A stretch of 62,631 nt of DNA from Peptococcaceae bacterium BRH_c8a (GTDB taxonomy: Bacteria; Bacillota; Desulfotomaculia; Desulfotomaculales; Desulfallaceae): NCBI GenBank assembly GCA_000961575.1, contig LADP01000007.1, positions 1 to 62,631 of the forward strand, read 5' to 3'. The translations under genes and the position numbers were made by a program. How positions within the stretch are numbered: the first letter of the stretch is position 1; each line of letters starts with the position of its first letter. The notes beneath the pieces were generated by a model that saw nothing but the letters and a program-made list of their open reading frames with translations, searched no databases and was not told the DNA's origin. This document shows, piece after piece, positions 47,576-57,666 of this stretch.

Positions 47576-49255
47576 CTAAAAATCACCCCTCGCACCAATT
47601 TGCCCCATAATTCCCCTTGGTGTCTGCACGCAAATATCGTAAATCCTCCCGGTGGTAATCCAATTTCTGACCATCGTAAACACATCCCGCCTGGTCACTT
47701 CAGTTTTTTCCAGTGTATTGTCCAAACCATATAACCCCGCTCTTTTTTTCAACCAGTCATTGGCCAAAACCAGAGCATCTTCTTCTGTAAAGGGATCTTT
47801 TTCAATCTTGCCCTGAAAACCTTCTTCTTCAACAGTGTAAACGCCCTGTTCGGTGTCGGCCCGTAGGCTAACCTGCAGCGTGGGCAGGGCAACCGCCGCC
47901 CCGATGGCGTTAGCTAATGGAGCATACGGCGGAATAACAGGATGACAATCGATCCGGGCTGCTATTTGGACAATGAAACCGGCAGCCCCGCCGCCAACCC
48001 CGACAACTGTGGAAGGGCGCTCTCTACGCTTTTGCAATACCTCCCAAACCCGATAGGCCGGCTCCCGCTCCCATTGCAAAAACATTTCTTCAATTTCATG
48101 CACAATAACGTCAATGACCAGGTTAACTATCCGGTTGGCTACTTCACTAGTGCCGAGACCAATCGGTTGGCCCAAAATATTCATTGCTTCCAAAGCCTTT
48201 TCCTTACCGCCCACCCCGGTTAAACCCAGCACCCGTAGGGCATCGGTAGGGGTTGGCATGGGGCCGCCCAGACAATACGGCACGCCCAGCCTTTCGGAAT
48301 AGACAACGATCTCCTTGCCCACTCTTTCAACTACGCTGTCGCCACCGACAGGCACAGATTTTACAGCCATAGCGCGCACCTGGGTCAGTTGATCATATAC
48401 GGGCACCCCGCGGGTGGAAATAAGCGGCTGGCCACCTAAAATAAGCGCCAAATCAGTAGTGGTACCACCGATGTCCACAACCACAGCAGTCTCCCCCGGC
48501 GGTATTAGTGCCTGCACTCCAAGTGTGCTGGCTGCCGGACCGCTGAAAATGGTTTCAATAGGCACGCTGGTAGCTTTACTAAGCGGCATGGTGCCGCCGT
48601 CCGCCTTAAGGATAAACAATGACCCTTCAATGCCCCGACTGGACATTGCTTCTTTGACTGAATCTAAGAATAAAGAATACTTGTCTCTGGTGGCACAGGT
48701 TAGCATGGTAGTCACCACCCGGCGCGGGTAGTTTAGACTTCCGGCCACCTGGTGTCCCATTTCCACATGCCAGTGAGGAAAATGCTTTTTAATTTGCTCG
48801 GCAACTTCCTTTTCGTGCTTGTTATTGCGTACTGAAAATTTACCCACCACCGCCACTTTCCGGTATCCCCTGGCGTTTAATTCAACGATGGCGTTTTCTA
48901 TTTCTTCCATGCGCAGGGGCATTATTTCCCGGCCTCGGTAATCAATAGCACCGGAGATAGTAAAAGTATCAGACTGATAGTTAAACTGGGTACTACACAA
49001 ACCAGGCCCGGGGATTAACACCAATCCAACAGGATCGTATTTTTTTTCTGCGACATAATTGGTAATCAGAGTTGTACTAAAAACCGACCGCTCAATTAGT
49101 TCGGCAGGTACACCTTTCATTATCTGATCTAATGCTTCCAGTAGTGACGAGAGAATATCGCTGCTGCTGGGAACCTCGGCGTAGGCCCGCACCAGGCCGT
49201 TTTCTAACAACACCGCATCGGTACGGGTGCCCCCTACATCGATACCGATATACAT
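47576..49255 (-). CDS. Hydantoinase/oxoprolinase-family protein
   Basis: 559 residues, ASKHA-fold ATPase of the HyuA/OxoA type: IGIDVGGTRTDAVLLENG at the N-terminus, VVDIGGTTTDLALILGG in the middle, and VVGVGGGAAGFIVQIA later. It is shorter than typical 680-residue HyuA. It would hydrolyse a cyclic amide with ATP, but the substrate is unknown and no HyuB partner is present. ATG follows GGGTGGAAGG. It is coupled to the deacetylase gene. Confidence 0.85.
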   Translation of the reverse strand: MYIGIDVGGTRTDAVLLENGLVRAYAEVPSSSDILSSLLEALDQIMKGVPAELIERSVFSTTLITNYVAEKKYDPVGLVLIPGPGLCSTQFNYQSDTFTISGAIDYRGREIMPLRMEEIENAIVELNARGYRKVAVVGKFSVRNNKHEKEVAEQIKKHFPHWHVEMGHQVAGSLNYPRRVVTTMLTCATRDKYSLFLDSVKEAMSSRGIEGSLFILKADGGTMPLSKATSVPIETIFSGPAASTLGVQALIPPGETAVVVDIGGTTTDLALILGGQPLISTRGVPVYDQLTQVRAMAVKSVPVGGDSVVERVGKEIVVYSERLGVPYCLGGPMPTPTDALRVLGLTGVGGKEKALEAMNILGQPIGLGTSEVANRIVNLVIDVIVHEIEEMFLQWEREPAYRVWEVLQKRRERPSTVVGVGGGAAGFIVQIAARIDCHPVIPPYAPLANAIGAAVALPTLQVSLRADTEQGVYTVEEEGFQGKIEKDPFTEEDALVLANDWLKKRAGLYGLDNTLEKTEVTRRDVFTMVRNWITTGRIYDICVQTPRGIMGQIGARGDF

Positions 49256-49359
49256 CCTTCCACCCCCAGACCCGATAAATCCGAATATTTTAATTAGTTA
49301 TACTGAATTTATTCTCCGCCAACGGACATTATCCTGCAACTACTTATTATCGAGCACCG

Positions 49360-51930
49360 CTACTGTTTAATTTTTTCTTTCCAAACGACCAAAACGTTCA
49401 TGGCTTCCATGGGAGTGATATAATTAATATCCAGCTTAATTAATTCATCAATTAACAACCTGTCCTGACAATTATTACATAGCACATCAACCACCGGCGC
49501 CGCTTTGGCTTCAGGTGCTTGCTTTGTTTTTTCCAAATCCCGCATTACTTCAACGGCTCGGTTTAAAATAGATTCTGGTAGTCCGGCCAGGCGGGCCACC
49601 TGGATACCATAGCTTCTGTCCACCTTGCCGGGCAATACTTTGCGCAAAAAGATGATTCCGTTTTCCCTTTCCCTAACGCTCACTGTAAAATTGCCCACAT
49701 CGGGCAGCCCGTCCAGGTCGGTCAATTCGTGATAGTGGGTAGAAAAAAGTGTCCGGGCACCAATTTGGTCGTGCATATATTCGAACAAAGCCCGGGCAAT
49801 GCTAATCCCATCGTAGGTGCTGGTACCCCTGCCCACCTCATCCATAATGATTAGGCTTTGGGGTGTGGCATTATTGACTATGTCCCGACATTCACTCATT
49901 TCCACCATGAATGTGCTTTGCCCACCGGCCAAATCGTCTGCCGCTCCAATACGGGTAAAAATTCGATCCACCACACCGATTTCAGCCGATGACGCGGGCA
50001 CAAAGCCGCCCGCCTGAGCCATGAGGGTAATTAGCCCCACCTGCCGCATATAGGTGCTTTTACCGGCCATGTTGGGGCCGGTAAGCAGGATTAGGCGATT
50101 TCCGTCAACCAGGGCGGTATCATTGGGTACAAAGCCGCCTGGTCCAAGCATTTGTTCCACCACCGGATGCCTACCATCACAAATGTTAATATCGTAGCTG
50201 TTATTCACCACCGGCCGGACGTAATTCCCTTTGTCCGCGGCTTCAGCGAAGGCCAGCAGCCCATCTATCACAGCCACTCGACCGGCCGTATCCTGAATGC
50301 GGCGAACCTGGCCGGTTATCTTTTCCCTAAGCTGCACAAATAATTGGTATTCCAACTGTACTAATCGATCTTCGGCCCCGATAATCGTTTCTTCGTATTC
50401 TTTTAACTTTGGGGTTATGTACCGCTCGGCATTAACCAGTGTTTGTTTCCGGATATAATAATCCGGCACTTGTTCCAGGTTAGATTTGGTGACCTCCAAG
50501 TAGTAGCCGAACACCTTGTTGTAGCCAACTTTAAGCGACTTGATGCCCGTTTTTCCCCTCTCTTCAACCTCCAAACCAGCCAACCAGTCCTTGCCACTCC
50601 TGCTGGCTTCCCGCAGGCGATCAATATCGGGATGATAGCCAGAACGAAAAATGTTTCCGTCTTTAACCGCAAGGGGAAGGTTATCCCCCAAGGCCTGGTG
50701 CAGCAATTGGTTGATGTCTTCCATGGCGTCGAGTTCAGCCTTGATTTCCATCAGTAGGCCCGAACCGCACCCGGTCAATAGCTCCTTAATGCCTGGAAGC
50801 AAATCGAAAGATTTTCGCAGCGCCATCAGATCCCGGGGATTGGCGGTTCCGTATGCCACCCGGCCAGCCAGCCTTTCCAGGTCGTAGACCCCTTTCAGTG
50901 CATCTTTGAGCCGTTGACGTAAAAAAAGGTTCCCGACCAGTTCTTCCACTGCGTCAAAACGAGCGTTAATCAAGCCGGTATCTACCAGCGGCTGTTCCAA
51001 CCACTGTTTAAGTAACCTACCGCCCATGGCTGTAGCAGTGTGATCCAATATCTGAACCAAAGTGCCCCGCCTGGAACCATCCCGGATAGAACCGGTCAGT
51101 TCAAGGTTACGGCGAGTTGATGAGTCAATTTTCATATACTGACCGGCAAAGTAAACCTGGGGCATTTTCAATTGTTGTAGGTTTCTTTTTTGCGTTTCGT
51201 GCAGGTACATCATTAGAGCACCGGCAGCCTGCAGACCCGGTGCCAGTTGCCCGGCGCCTTTTTCAGTCCAATGGCGCCCAAATTGAAGTTCTATTATTTC
51301 ACTGGCCCGTTCCCGAACATACATCGGGTCCGCCAATAGGTTCACAACACACGCCCCGAAACCGGTCAACCGCTCCTTAATATCGTCTTTTAGTCCTTCC
51401 GGAATTAGCAGTTCGGCCGGCTGGAGCCTAAATAGTTCATCAATCATCTCGTTGACCGCGGTAACGCCCTCAAACTGGGTCAAAAAAAAGTGCCCGGTGG
51501 AAAAATCAGTAAAAGCCAGTTCGCAGGCGTCGTCACCGACAAATATACAGGCCAAGTAATTGTTCCTCTTTTCATCTAGACACTGGCCTTCCAGGACTGT
51601 ACCCGGGGTGATGACCCTGGTAACTTCTCTTTTTACCAGACCCTTGACCTGGCGTGGATCTTCCATTTGTTCACAGATAGCCACACGCCGCCCCTTTTCA
51701 ATAAGCCGGGCTATGTAATTATCAGCGGCATGGTGCGGCACTCCGCACATGGGTACCTTTTTACCCGCCCCGCCATCCCTGGCAGTAAGGGTAATTTCAA
51801 GGTCCCGGGATGATTGCACGGCATCATCAAAAAACATTTCATAAAAGTCGCCCATCCTAAAAAAAAGAACATAATCGGGGTACTTTTGTTTAATTTGCAG
51901 GAATTGTTGCATCATAGGTGTATAGGTCAA
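49360..51930 (-). CDS. mutS: DNA mismatch repair protein MutS
   Basis: 856 residues, normal length. Mismatch-binding GDFYEMFFDDA near residue 30 (Phe-x-Glu), connector, lever and clamp, then ATPase with Walker A TGPNMAGKSTYMRQ (about 617), Walker B LIIMDEVGRGTSTYDG and FSTHYHELTDL. TTG start with GGAGG 8 bases upstream. It is in the same block as mutL though separated by two genes, and is preceded by a terminator after ylbF. Confidence 0.97.
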   Translation of the reverse strand: MTYTPMMQQFLQIKQKYPDYVLFFRMGDFYEMFFDDAVQSSRDLEITLTARDGGAGKKVPMCGVPHHAADNYIARLIEKGRRVAICEQMEDPRQVKGLVKREVTRVITPGTVLEGQCLDEKRNNYLACIFVGDDACELAFTDFSTGHFFLTQFEGVTAVNEMIDELFRLQPAELLIPEGLKDDIKERLTGFGACVVNLLADPMYVRERASEIIELQFGRHWTEKGAGQLAPGLQAAGALMMYLHETQKRNLQQLKMPQVYFAGQYMKIDSSTRRNLELTGSIRDGSRRGTLVQILDHTATAMGGRLLKQWLEQPLVDTGLINARFDAVEELVGNLFLRQRLKDALKGVYDLERLAGRVAYGTANPRDLMALRKSFDLLPGIKELLTGCGSGLLMEIKAELDAMEDINQLLHQALGDNLPLAVKDGNIFRSGYHPDIDRLREASRSGKDWLAGLEVEERGKTGIKSLKVGYNKVFGYYLEVTKSNLEQVPDYYIRKQTLVNAERYITPKLKEYEETIIGAEDRLVQLEYQLFVQLREKITGQVRRIQDTAGRVAVIDGLLAFAEAADKGNYVRPVVNNSYDINICDGRHPVVEQMLGPGGFVPNDTALVDGNRLILLTGPNMAGKSTYMRQVGLITLMAQAGGFVPASSAEIGVVDRIFTRIGAADDLAGGQSTFMVEMSECRDIVNNATPQSLIIMDEVGRGTSTYDGISIARALFEYMHDQIGARTLFSTHYHELTDLDGLPDVGNFTVSVRERENGIIFLRKVLPGKVDRSYGIQVARLAGLPESILNRAVEVMRDLEKTKQAPEAKAAPVVDVLCNNCQDRLLIDELIKLDINYITPMEAMNVLVVWKEKIKQ

Positions 51931-51984
51931 GGTGATTACCTCCTGCGGTTATTATATCAGGGAGCAAGGATTTATAACAATAAA

Positions 51985-52020
51985 ATACAAAATACCCGAT
52001 CATATAATGACCGGGTATTT
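51985..52020 (-). terminator. Terminator between ylbF and mutS
   Basis: AAATACCCG (51990-51998) pairs with CGGGTATTT (52012-52020); T-rich sequence follows on the minus strand. Confidence 0.8.
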
Positions 52021-52048
52021 AATAACGGGATAGATTGGTAAAACTATA

Positions 52049-52429
52049 TTAGCTGCCGCAACTGCTGCAACCGGAGCAGCAGTCGTCACTACAAGATGCT
52101 TGTTCACCGGAAATGGCCTTGGAGATGATGTTGTTGATTTCTTCCAACACTTTCTCAAAGCCCTGCTGCGCTTCAAAAAACCTGTAAATCAGGGGGTGCT
52201 CCAGCATGCGCTGTTCCATATCTTTTACTTCTGCTTTTTGACTTTCGGTCAGTTCCAGACCTTGCTGCTGCATGGTCATGAAGTTCTTTTGCTTTTCATT
52301 AAATTCTTGAATAATTTTTTGCGCTATTTCATCGCGCATCAATTCCTGTTCGGCTTCTTTCATGTCATTTAATTCCTTGGATGTGGCGATTTCTTGACCT
52401 AGTTCGTAGGCCTTTTCAAGTATAGACAT
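52049..52429 (-). CDS. YlbF/YmcA-family regulator with Cys-rich tail
   Basis: 126 residues. The helical YlbF-type core (AYELGQEIATSKELNDMKEAEQ in part, then RDEIAQKIIQEFNEKQKNF) fits the family that controls sporulation and RNA processing in Bacillus (YlbF-YmcA-YaaT). The last 15 residues are Cys-rich (CSDDCCSGCSSCG), suggesting Fe-S or metal binding as reported for that complex. ATG with GGAGG inside the end of miaB, 2 bases away, so it is coupled to miaB. Confidence 0.88.
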   Translation of the reverse strand: MSILEKAYELGQEIATSKELNDMKEAEQELMRDEIAQKIIQEFNEKQKNFMTMQQQGLELTESQKAEVKDMEQRMLEHPLIYRFFEAQQGFEKVLEEINNIISKAISGEQASCSDDCCSGCSSCGS

Positions 52430-52431
52430 AG

Positions 52432-53793
52432 CTAAACCTCCATGGTATTATTCTCCGGCAAAACCTCTCCGCTAAGGTGGGTTAGGCTATAACCGGTAAT
52501 CCGTAACGGCAAAAGCAGACCTGTTTGTTCCGACGCTCCACGGTAAATCACAATTTTTCCCGTCCTGGTACGGGCACCCATTAATTCCTTATTAGTCCGA
52601 CTGGGACCTTCCACGAGGCATTCCAACACTCTTCCCACCTCGGCCCCATTCCTGCGCAAAGTGATACCGTTTTGCAGTTCAATTAATGCCTGAATGCGCG
52701 CGCTTTTTATCTCGTCCGGCACCTGATCGGTCATCCTGGCCGCCGGGGTACCTTCTCGCTTATTATAGATAAATGTAAACGCACTATCGAACTCTACCCT
52801 TTGCACCAAGTCCACAGTATCCGCGAAATCAGCATCTGATTCGCCGGGAAACCCCACCATAATATCGGTGGTGAGGGCCACATCGGGTACTGCCGATTTG
52901 ATTTTGTCCACCAGTGCCAGGTAGTATTCCCTAGTATAACCACGGTTCATTAGCCGTAGTATATTATTGCTGCCGGCCTGGAAAGGCAGGTGGATATGCT
53001 CACAAACTTTGGGCAGTTTTGCCACCACTGACACCAGTTTATCATAAAAGTCCCGGGGATGAGAAGTCATAAATCGGATTCTTTCAATTCCGTCTATATC
53101 GTTAACCGCTGACAGCAAGTCAGCAAAATCCATACCGCCGGTTTGGTCTTTACCGTAAGAGTTAACGTTCTGACCCAGCAAAGTAATATCTTTATAGCCT
53201 TCCCGCCCCAGAGTCATAACTTCGTTAATGATGGCTTCGGGCGTCCTGCTTCTTTCCCGACCTCGAACGTAGGGGACGATACAGTAGGTACAGTAATTAT
53301 TGCAACCGTAAGTAATGCTCACCCAGGCTCTAACCCCTTGTTGCCGTCTGGCGGGTACGTCCTCCACCACGCCCCGGGTTTCGGGCCATACTTCGATAAC
53401 CTGGCGACGCTCCGCTTTGGCCTGTTCTATTAATGCCGGCAGCTGATGGATGTTATGGGTGCCAAAAACTACGTCGACGTAGCGAAACCGCTCCTTTATC
53501 CGCGGCCCCATATGTTCCTGTTGACTCATACAACCACCCAGGCACAAAATAAGGCCCGGTTTTTGTTTTTTAAGCTTGCCCAGCCTGCCTAAAAGGCCAA
53601 ATACCTTATTTTCAGCCGTTTCGCGGACGCAGCAGGTATTCAGCACGATGATATCGGCATCATCTTGATGATCTGTGGGTGTGTAACCGATACCTTCCAG
53701 GACACCGGCAATGTGTTCTGAATCATGTTCGTTCATCTGGCAACCGAAGGTAATAGTGAGATACTTTTTAGGGCTCTCTTCATTAATACTCAT
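52432..53793 (-). CDS. miaB: tRNA methylthiotransferase MiaB
   Basis: 453 residues. The three N-terminal Cys for the auxiliary cluster are in FGCQMNEHDSE, NTCCVRET and LGGCMSQQ. The radical SAM motif CNNYCTYCIVPYVRGRE follows, and the TRAM domain at the end (GRVLECLVEGPSR). It adds a methylthio group to i6A37 made by MiaA. ATG follows GAAGGGG. It is the first gene of the block going minus. Confidence 0.95.
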   Translation of the reverse strand: MSINEESPKKYLTITFGCQMNEHDSEHIAGVLEGIGYTPTDHQDDADIIVLNTCCVRETAENKVFGLLGRLGKLKKQKPGLILCLGGCMSQQEHMGPRIKERFRYVDVVFGTHNIHQLPALIEQAKAERRQVIEVWPETRGVVEDVPARRQQGVRAWVSITYGCNNYCTYCIVPYVRGRERSRTPEAIINEVMTLGREGYKDITLLGQNVNSYGKDQTGGMDFADLLSAVNDIDGIERIRFMTSHPRDFYDKLVSVVAKLPKVCEHIHLPFQAGSNNILRLMNRGYTREYYLALVDKIKSAVPDVALTTDIMVGFPGESDADFADTVDLVQRVEFDSAFTFIYNKREGTPAARMTDQVPDEIKSARIQALIELQNGITLRRNGAEVGRVLECLVEGPSRTNKELMGARTRTGKIVIYRGASEQTGLLLPLRITGYSLTHLSGEVLPENNTMEV

Positions 53794-54336
53794 ATTCTCG
53801 CCCCTTCACGAAATTAGACTATTAAAAATTATAACCGAAATGTCTTTCATAAACAAATATACAGAGTTCTCTTCTAAAACATTATTAAGGAAGGAACGGT
53901 ACGCATGAGATTGCAGAAAGATGCTTAAGATTGCTTGAAATAGTAGAGTTTAAATCTGTGGGACACTTACATATTCTAAAGGTTAAAGCCCTTTAATTCC
54001 TAAGATCAAAAACGTGAAGTTTCGCAAATACGTTTACCCCGGACAACATCGGCTTAATCAAAAATCCAATTTGCAGTTCTTCAAGCTCCTCAGGGAATGG
54101 CCTTTTCTCCCAGTGTGGGGGGACTTTTCCGGTCAGGTTACCGTTGGCTTACACAACAAAAGCGATGAGTCAGAGGAACCCTCCCTGACTCACCACACTC
54201 GATGCTATATTTTCATCCAATCTTTTAACATAACATTATCTACTAAATCGCAACAGAGAACTTCACCAAATAATAAAAAATTATTATATACATTATTGAA
54301 AATAGTATATATATCTTTTTTGCTCATTTCTACCCT
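53794..54336. other. Boundary region between the housekeeping block and the RHS array
   Basis: 543 bases without a gene I can support. A 108-codon plus frame (54014-54340) has no ribosome site and an unlikely composition. The upstream part should contain the miaB promoter. A terminator-like repeat at 54138-54193 is listed separately. Confidence 0.45.
54138..54193 (-). terminator. Cassette-end terminator repeat, copy A
   Basis: GTGAGTCAG and CTGACTCAT form a stem on the minus strand, followed by CGCTTTTG. The whole 56 bases are related to 57299-57353, including the TTACCGTT at the far end. It follows the truncated RHS end at 54337. Confidence 0.6.
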
Positions 54337-55140
54337 TTAAGATATATAGTTGCAGTTATCACAGCCTTCAGAAATCCAATACAATCCTAACGGATCCACA
54401 TACCTCAGCGGATTATTCAGCACATATGGATACGTATTTAGCGACCCGGGCTGGGTCATGTCTCCCGCCCAGGGGTCTTGTGAAATGAACCGGCCGATGT
54501 CTGGCAGGTAGTACCTGGCTTGGGCGTAGTACAGTTCCGAGAAGTGGTCGTAAATGTAGTCGGTGTAGGCTATGGCGTTGTCCGGGCCGGACCAGTTGGG
54601 GTCCAGTTTCACCGCGCCTAAAGGTCGGCCGAATTCGTCGTAGTTGTAGTGGGCCGATGTTTTGCCGTTGATGCCCACCACCTTGGTCACAGTGCCTAGC
54701 TCGTCGTGCAGGTAGAACAGGCTGTCCCACTTTTCTTTGTAGGCCGTATCCGTACCCGACGGTATCCAGCCGTTGTCGTGGTCGTCCAGGGCTAAAAAGT
54801 CCATACTTACTAGATTCAGCCCGTAGGTGTAGCGCTGCACTTGGCTGTGTTCGCCGTAGGAGAGTAGCAGGTTGTCGTATTCCTTGGTGTAGTCCACCAC
54901 GTAATGTTGGGCCATGTAATGCCGGTTGAATTGCTTATCCCAGCCCGGCTTGGGATTTCCGCCATGTGATGGCTGTCCCGGGTTCTTGTTTTTCAGTTCC
55001 CCTACAAAAGCTGGCGGTCCGCCCGGTCCCGGCGGGAACACCGGCCGGTTGTTGTGTTCGGCGCCGTGGTTTAAGTCGATGATGGTCTGGATCCGGTTGC
55101 CCAGGCCGTCGTAGGTGTATCCGGTGGTGTGTCCGAAGGC
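54337..55140 (-). pseudogene. Orphan RHS core end with truncated toxin (copy 4)
   Basis: Similarity to the other RHS copies starts abruptly at FGHTTGYTYDGLGNR near 55140 and continues through the conserved end (YYLPDIGRFISQDPW, YPYVLNNPLRYVDPLGL). Only 15 further residues follow (YWISEGCDNCNYIS) before the stop, so the toxin is missing or cut. An open frame reaches 55182 but its first residues are unrelated and lack a ribosome site. It is a displaced C-terminal cassette that could supply sequence by recombination but is unlikely to be translated. Confidence 0.8.
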
Positions 55141-55346
55141 AATGAAGCGGAATAAAAACCACTCGCCGGACTGATATAGCACGAGCGAATGGCTTGATTG
55201 TATTATTGAGTGGTGGAATGAACCTCAGTCTCCTTAATAGATGCCAAGATGGTGGTCAATAATCCCGTTCCCTTGACACACTTCTTTATTATGACACTCA
55301 ATTGAGTCATGCTCCAGCCAGGTGCTTAATCTGTCCTCCACAGGTA

Positions 55347-55374
55347 GGAACAAGGGGCTTGTCCCCTTGTCCCC
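55347..55374. repeat. REP-like GGGGAC hairpin
   Basis: GGAACAAGGGGCTTGTCCCC then TTGTCCCC; the arms pair with each other. It sits just downstream of the immunity gene at 55395, at a cassette junction. 55183-55346 holds no gene. Confidence 0.6.
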
Positions 55375-55394
55375 AGAAATCCCGAAATGCTGTA

Positions 55395-55664
55395 CTACCT
55401 ATTTCCTTCAATCTGCATAGCCTTTTTGAATTTGCCTATTTCCAAAGAAAGAAATGTCTTGCCTTCTTCAACGTCATACAGATGTCGCGACTCATCGATC
55501 TTCAACGCAAGTTTAGATACGAGGTTTTGAACTCCTTCTTCTTCAATAGCGCTACAAATTCCCTCAATATCACGAAGTAGTTCATCTTCTACTACCGTTC
55601 CGTCCTCGTATCGCCCAAGCGCGTGAAAAACCCTGTCTATTAAGCGTTTGCTGTGGTCATTCAT
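55395..55664 (-). CDS. Probable immunity protein for the DUF4258-like RHS toxin
   Basis: 89 residues from ATG 55664, with AGGAGTGG upstream overlapping the toxin stop. Helical and acidic, typical of small immunity proteins; no named family recognised. It starts 15 bases after the toxin gene's stop codon, the usual toxin-immunity order. Confidence 0.6.
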   Translation of the reverse strand: MNDHSKRLIDRVFHALGRYEDGTVVEDELLRDIEGICSAIEEEGVQNLVSKLALKIDESRHLYDVEEGKTFLSLEIGKFKKAMQIEGNR

Positions 55665-55678
55665 TAAATCCACTCCTA

Positions 55679-57290
55679 TTAGTATTTCAATGTTGTAATG
55701 ACAATTTTTGTGCCTTCCTCCGTTACAACTCTCACTCCGTTATGTTCAAAAATAGTTCTAATTACTCCATTCCTTATAACTTCACGAGGGGTCCCATTAG
55801 TTATAACATCTTCAACAACTGACGTTGGAATTCCTCTGGCTTGATAACCACCGGCTGCGGTACCATAACCCTTAGGAGTCATCCTGTCGACTGCCTCTCT
55901 AGTGAAGTAACGTCCGTTAATTTCTGCATATTCACGCCCCTTGTAGGTAGCCTTGGCCAAATCGTCCCACATACCCCAAGTAGTTTTACCCGCACCCTTA
56001 ATTACTTTCCCTCCAGAAATTTTGATAAGTAATCTATCGGATATTTCTATTCCTACTTTTCCGAAAGTGGTGGCAGACTTCCCTAGGAAACCACCTGCCG
56101 GTATCAGATCTAATGGAGAGAAAAAGGGCTCTTTGAGTCCCCCGATTTCTGCCAATACAGGGTCAGGGATTTGATCTAATTGTCCGGTTTGATATAAAAA
56201 TTCATAGTAGTCCCAATCAATACTACCACCGTCAGTTTTATTGATTTTGTCTTCATATTCATTCCATGCTGTGCCAACAGCATTACTATTACTAGCGGGT
56301 GTCCGTACCATGTTGCCGTAATTTGTATATTTCTTGGTTCTTTCTAATTGTTTTTCTATTTCCCTATCAGTTAAGCTTGGTCCGAGAATGAGTCCTGTAG
56401 GGTCAACGTACTTCAGCGGGTTGTTCAGCACATACGGGTACGAGTTCAGCGTCCCGGGTTGGGTCATGTCTCCCGCCCAGGGGTCTTGCGAGATGAACCG
56501 GCCGATGTCCGGCAGGTAATACCGGGCCTGGGCATAATATAGCTCCGCGAAGTGATCGTATGTGTAACCGGTATAGGATATGGCGTTGTCCGGGCCGGAC
56601 CAGTTGGGGTCCAGTTTTACCGCGCCCAAAGGGCGACCGAATTCGTCGTAGTTGTAGTGAGCTGATGTTTTGCCGTTGATGCCAATAACCTTGGTAACAG
56701 TGCCCAGGTCGTCGTGCAGGTTGAACAGGCTGTCCCACTGTTCTTTGTAGGCGGTATCCGTACCCGACGGTATCCAGCCGTTATCGTGGTCGTCCAGGGA
56801 TAAAAAGTCCATACTTACTAGATTCAGCCCTTAGGTGTAGCGCTGCACCTGGCTGTGTTCGCCGTAGGAGAGCAGCAGGTTGTTGTATTCCTTGGTGTAG
56901 TCCACCACGTAACCCTCTATGTTAGGCTAACTTGGGGTTGCCGCCATGTGAAGGCTGCCCAGGTTTTTGTTTTTTAGTTCTTCCACAAAAGCTGGCGGCC
57001 CGCCCGGACCCGGCGGGAACACCGGCCGGTTGTTATGTTCGGCACCGTGGTTTAAGTCGATGATGGTCTGGATGCGGTTGCCCAGGCCGTCGTAGGTGTA
57101 GCTGGTGGTGTCGCCGAACTTGTTGGTCACTTCAATCAACTGGTTGGCGGCGTCAAAGGCGTAGGTGTTGAATACCTTGCCCTCGCTGCGCATTTCGGTC
57201 AGGTTGCCCCGGTTGTCATAGCTGTAGTACTTGATGTCGCCGTCGTGGTCTACTGCTCGATTAACGCAATGCGGTTGCCCATTGTGGTAA
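55679..57290 (-). pseudogene. RHS core end with DUF4258-like toxin (copy 3, broken)
   Basis: Core remnants begin near 57290 (GNRIALIEQ) with a deletion joining IEQ to the YDHDGD repeat and losing frame. A second scar at about 56920-56936 replaces some 45 core bases with unrelated sequence. A TAA at 56832-56834 replaces the usual Tyr codon in RYTYGLN. From 56812 one frame of 377 codons remains open to 55679: RHS end, a pretoxin stretch (PASNSNAVGTAWNEYE), and a toxin domain (INGRYFTREAVDRMTPKGYG, GIPTSVVEDVITNG, VRVVTEEGTKIVITT). The toxin resembles DUF4258, a small RelE/BrnT-like fold. The full protein can no longer be made, but the toxin could move as a cassette. Confidence 0.75.
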
Positions 57291-57298
57291 AGTCCGGA

Positions 57299-57353
57299 TT
57301 ACCGTTTGTTCATACAGTAAAAGAAAATGAGTCAGACAAACGTCCTGACTCAC
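57299..57353 (-). terminator. Cassette-end terminator repeat, copy B
   Basis: GTGAGTCAG pairs with CTGACTCAT, followed on the minus strand by TTTTCTTTT. It ends the cassette containing the immunity gene at 57424 and is related to copy A over about 55 bases. Confidence 0.75.
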
Positions 57354-57423
57354 TTTCTCGGAATCAATCTCCCTTGTTCTTTCTAAAAGAGAGCTTTTGT
57401 TTACATTACCTCTTGAATTTCGT

Positions 57424-57663
57424 TTATTCTTTGGCTAATTTCCCAAGTATTGGTGTAACTTTCCCAATACTTTCGTAATCTAATCCATAGGATTTAAATT
57501 GGGATTCAATTATGTCTAAAGCATCATAGTACGCAAAGTTTGATCCAAGCCGAAAGCTTTTTTCTATTTCTGTTTCTCCTGATACTTCAGACAGTGATAT
57601 GTTGTACTTTTCTCTAAGTAATTTCACTAAATCTTTAATAAAGTTTCTCATAAGCTCATCCAT
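57424..57663 (-). CDS. Probable immunity protein of a decayed cassette
   Basis: 79 residues, helical, acidic, with GSNFAYYDALDIIESQFKSYGL resembling small immunity proteins. The start lies 3 bases after the preceding remnant's stop, with GGAAGATG before it. Its cognate toxin is degraded, so it may protect against toxins from kin cells (an orphan immunity gene). Confidence 0.55.
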   Translation of the reverse strand: MDELMRNFIKDLVKLLREKYNISLSEVSGETEIEKSFRLGSNFAYYDALDIIESQFKSYGLDYESIGKVTPILGKLAKE

Positions 57664-57666
57664 TTA

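Noticed and set aside
54014-54340. A 108-codon plus frame near the RHS boundary
   Set aside because: No ribosome site; it crosses the terminator repeat, so it is unlikely to be coding.
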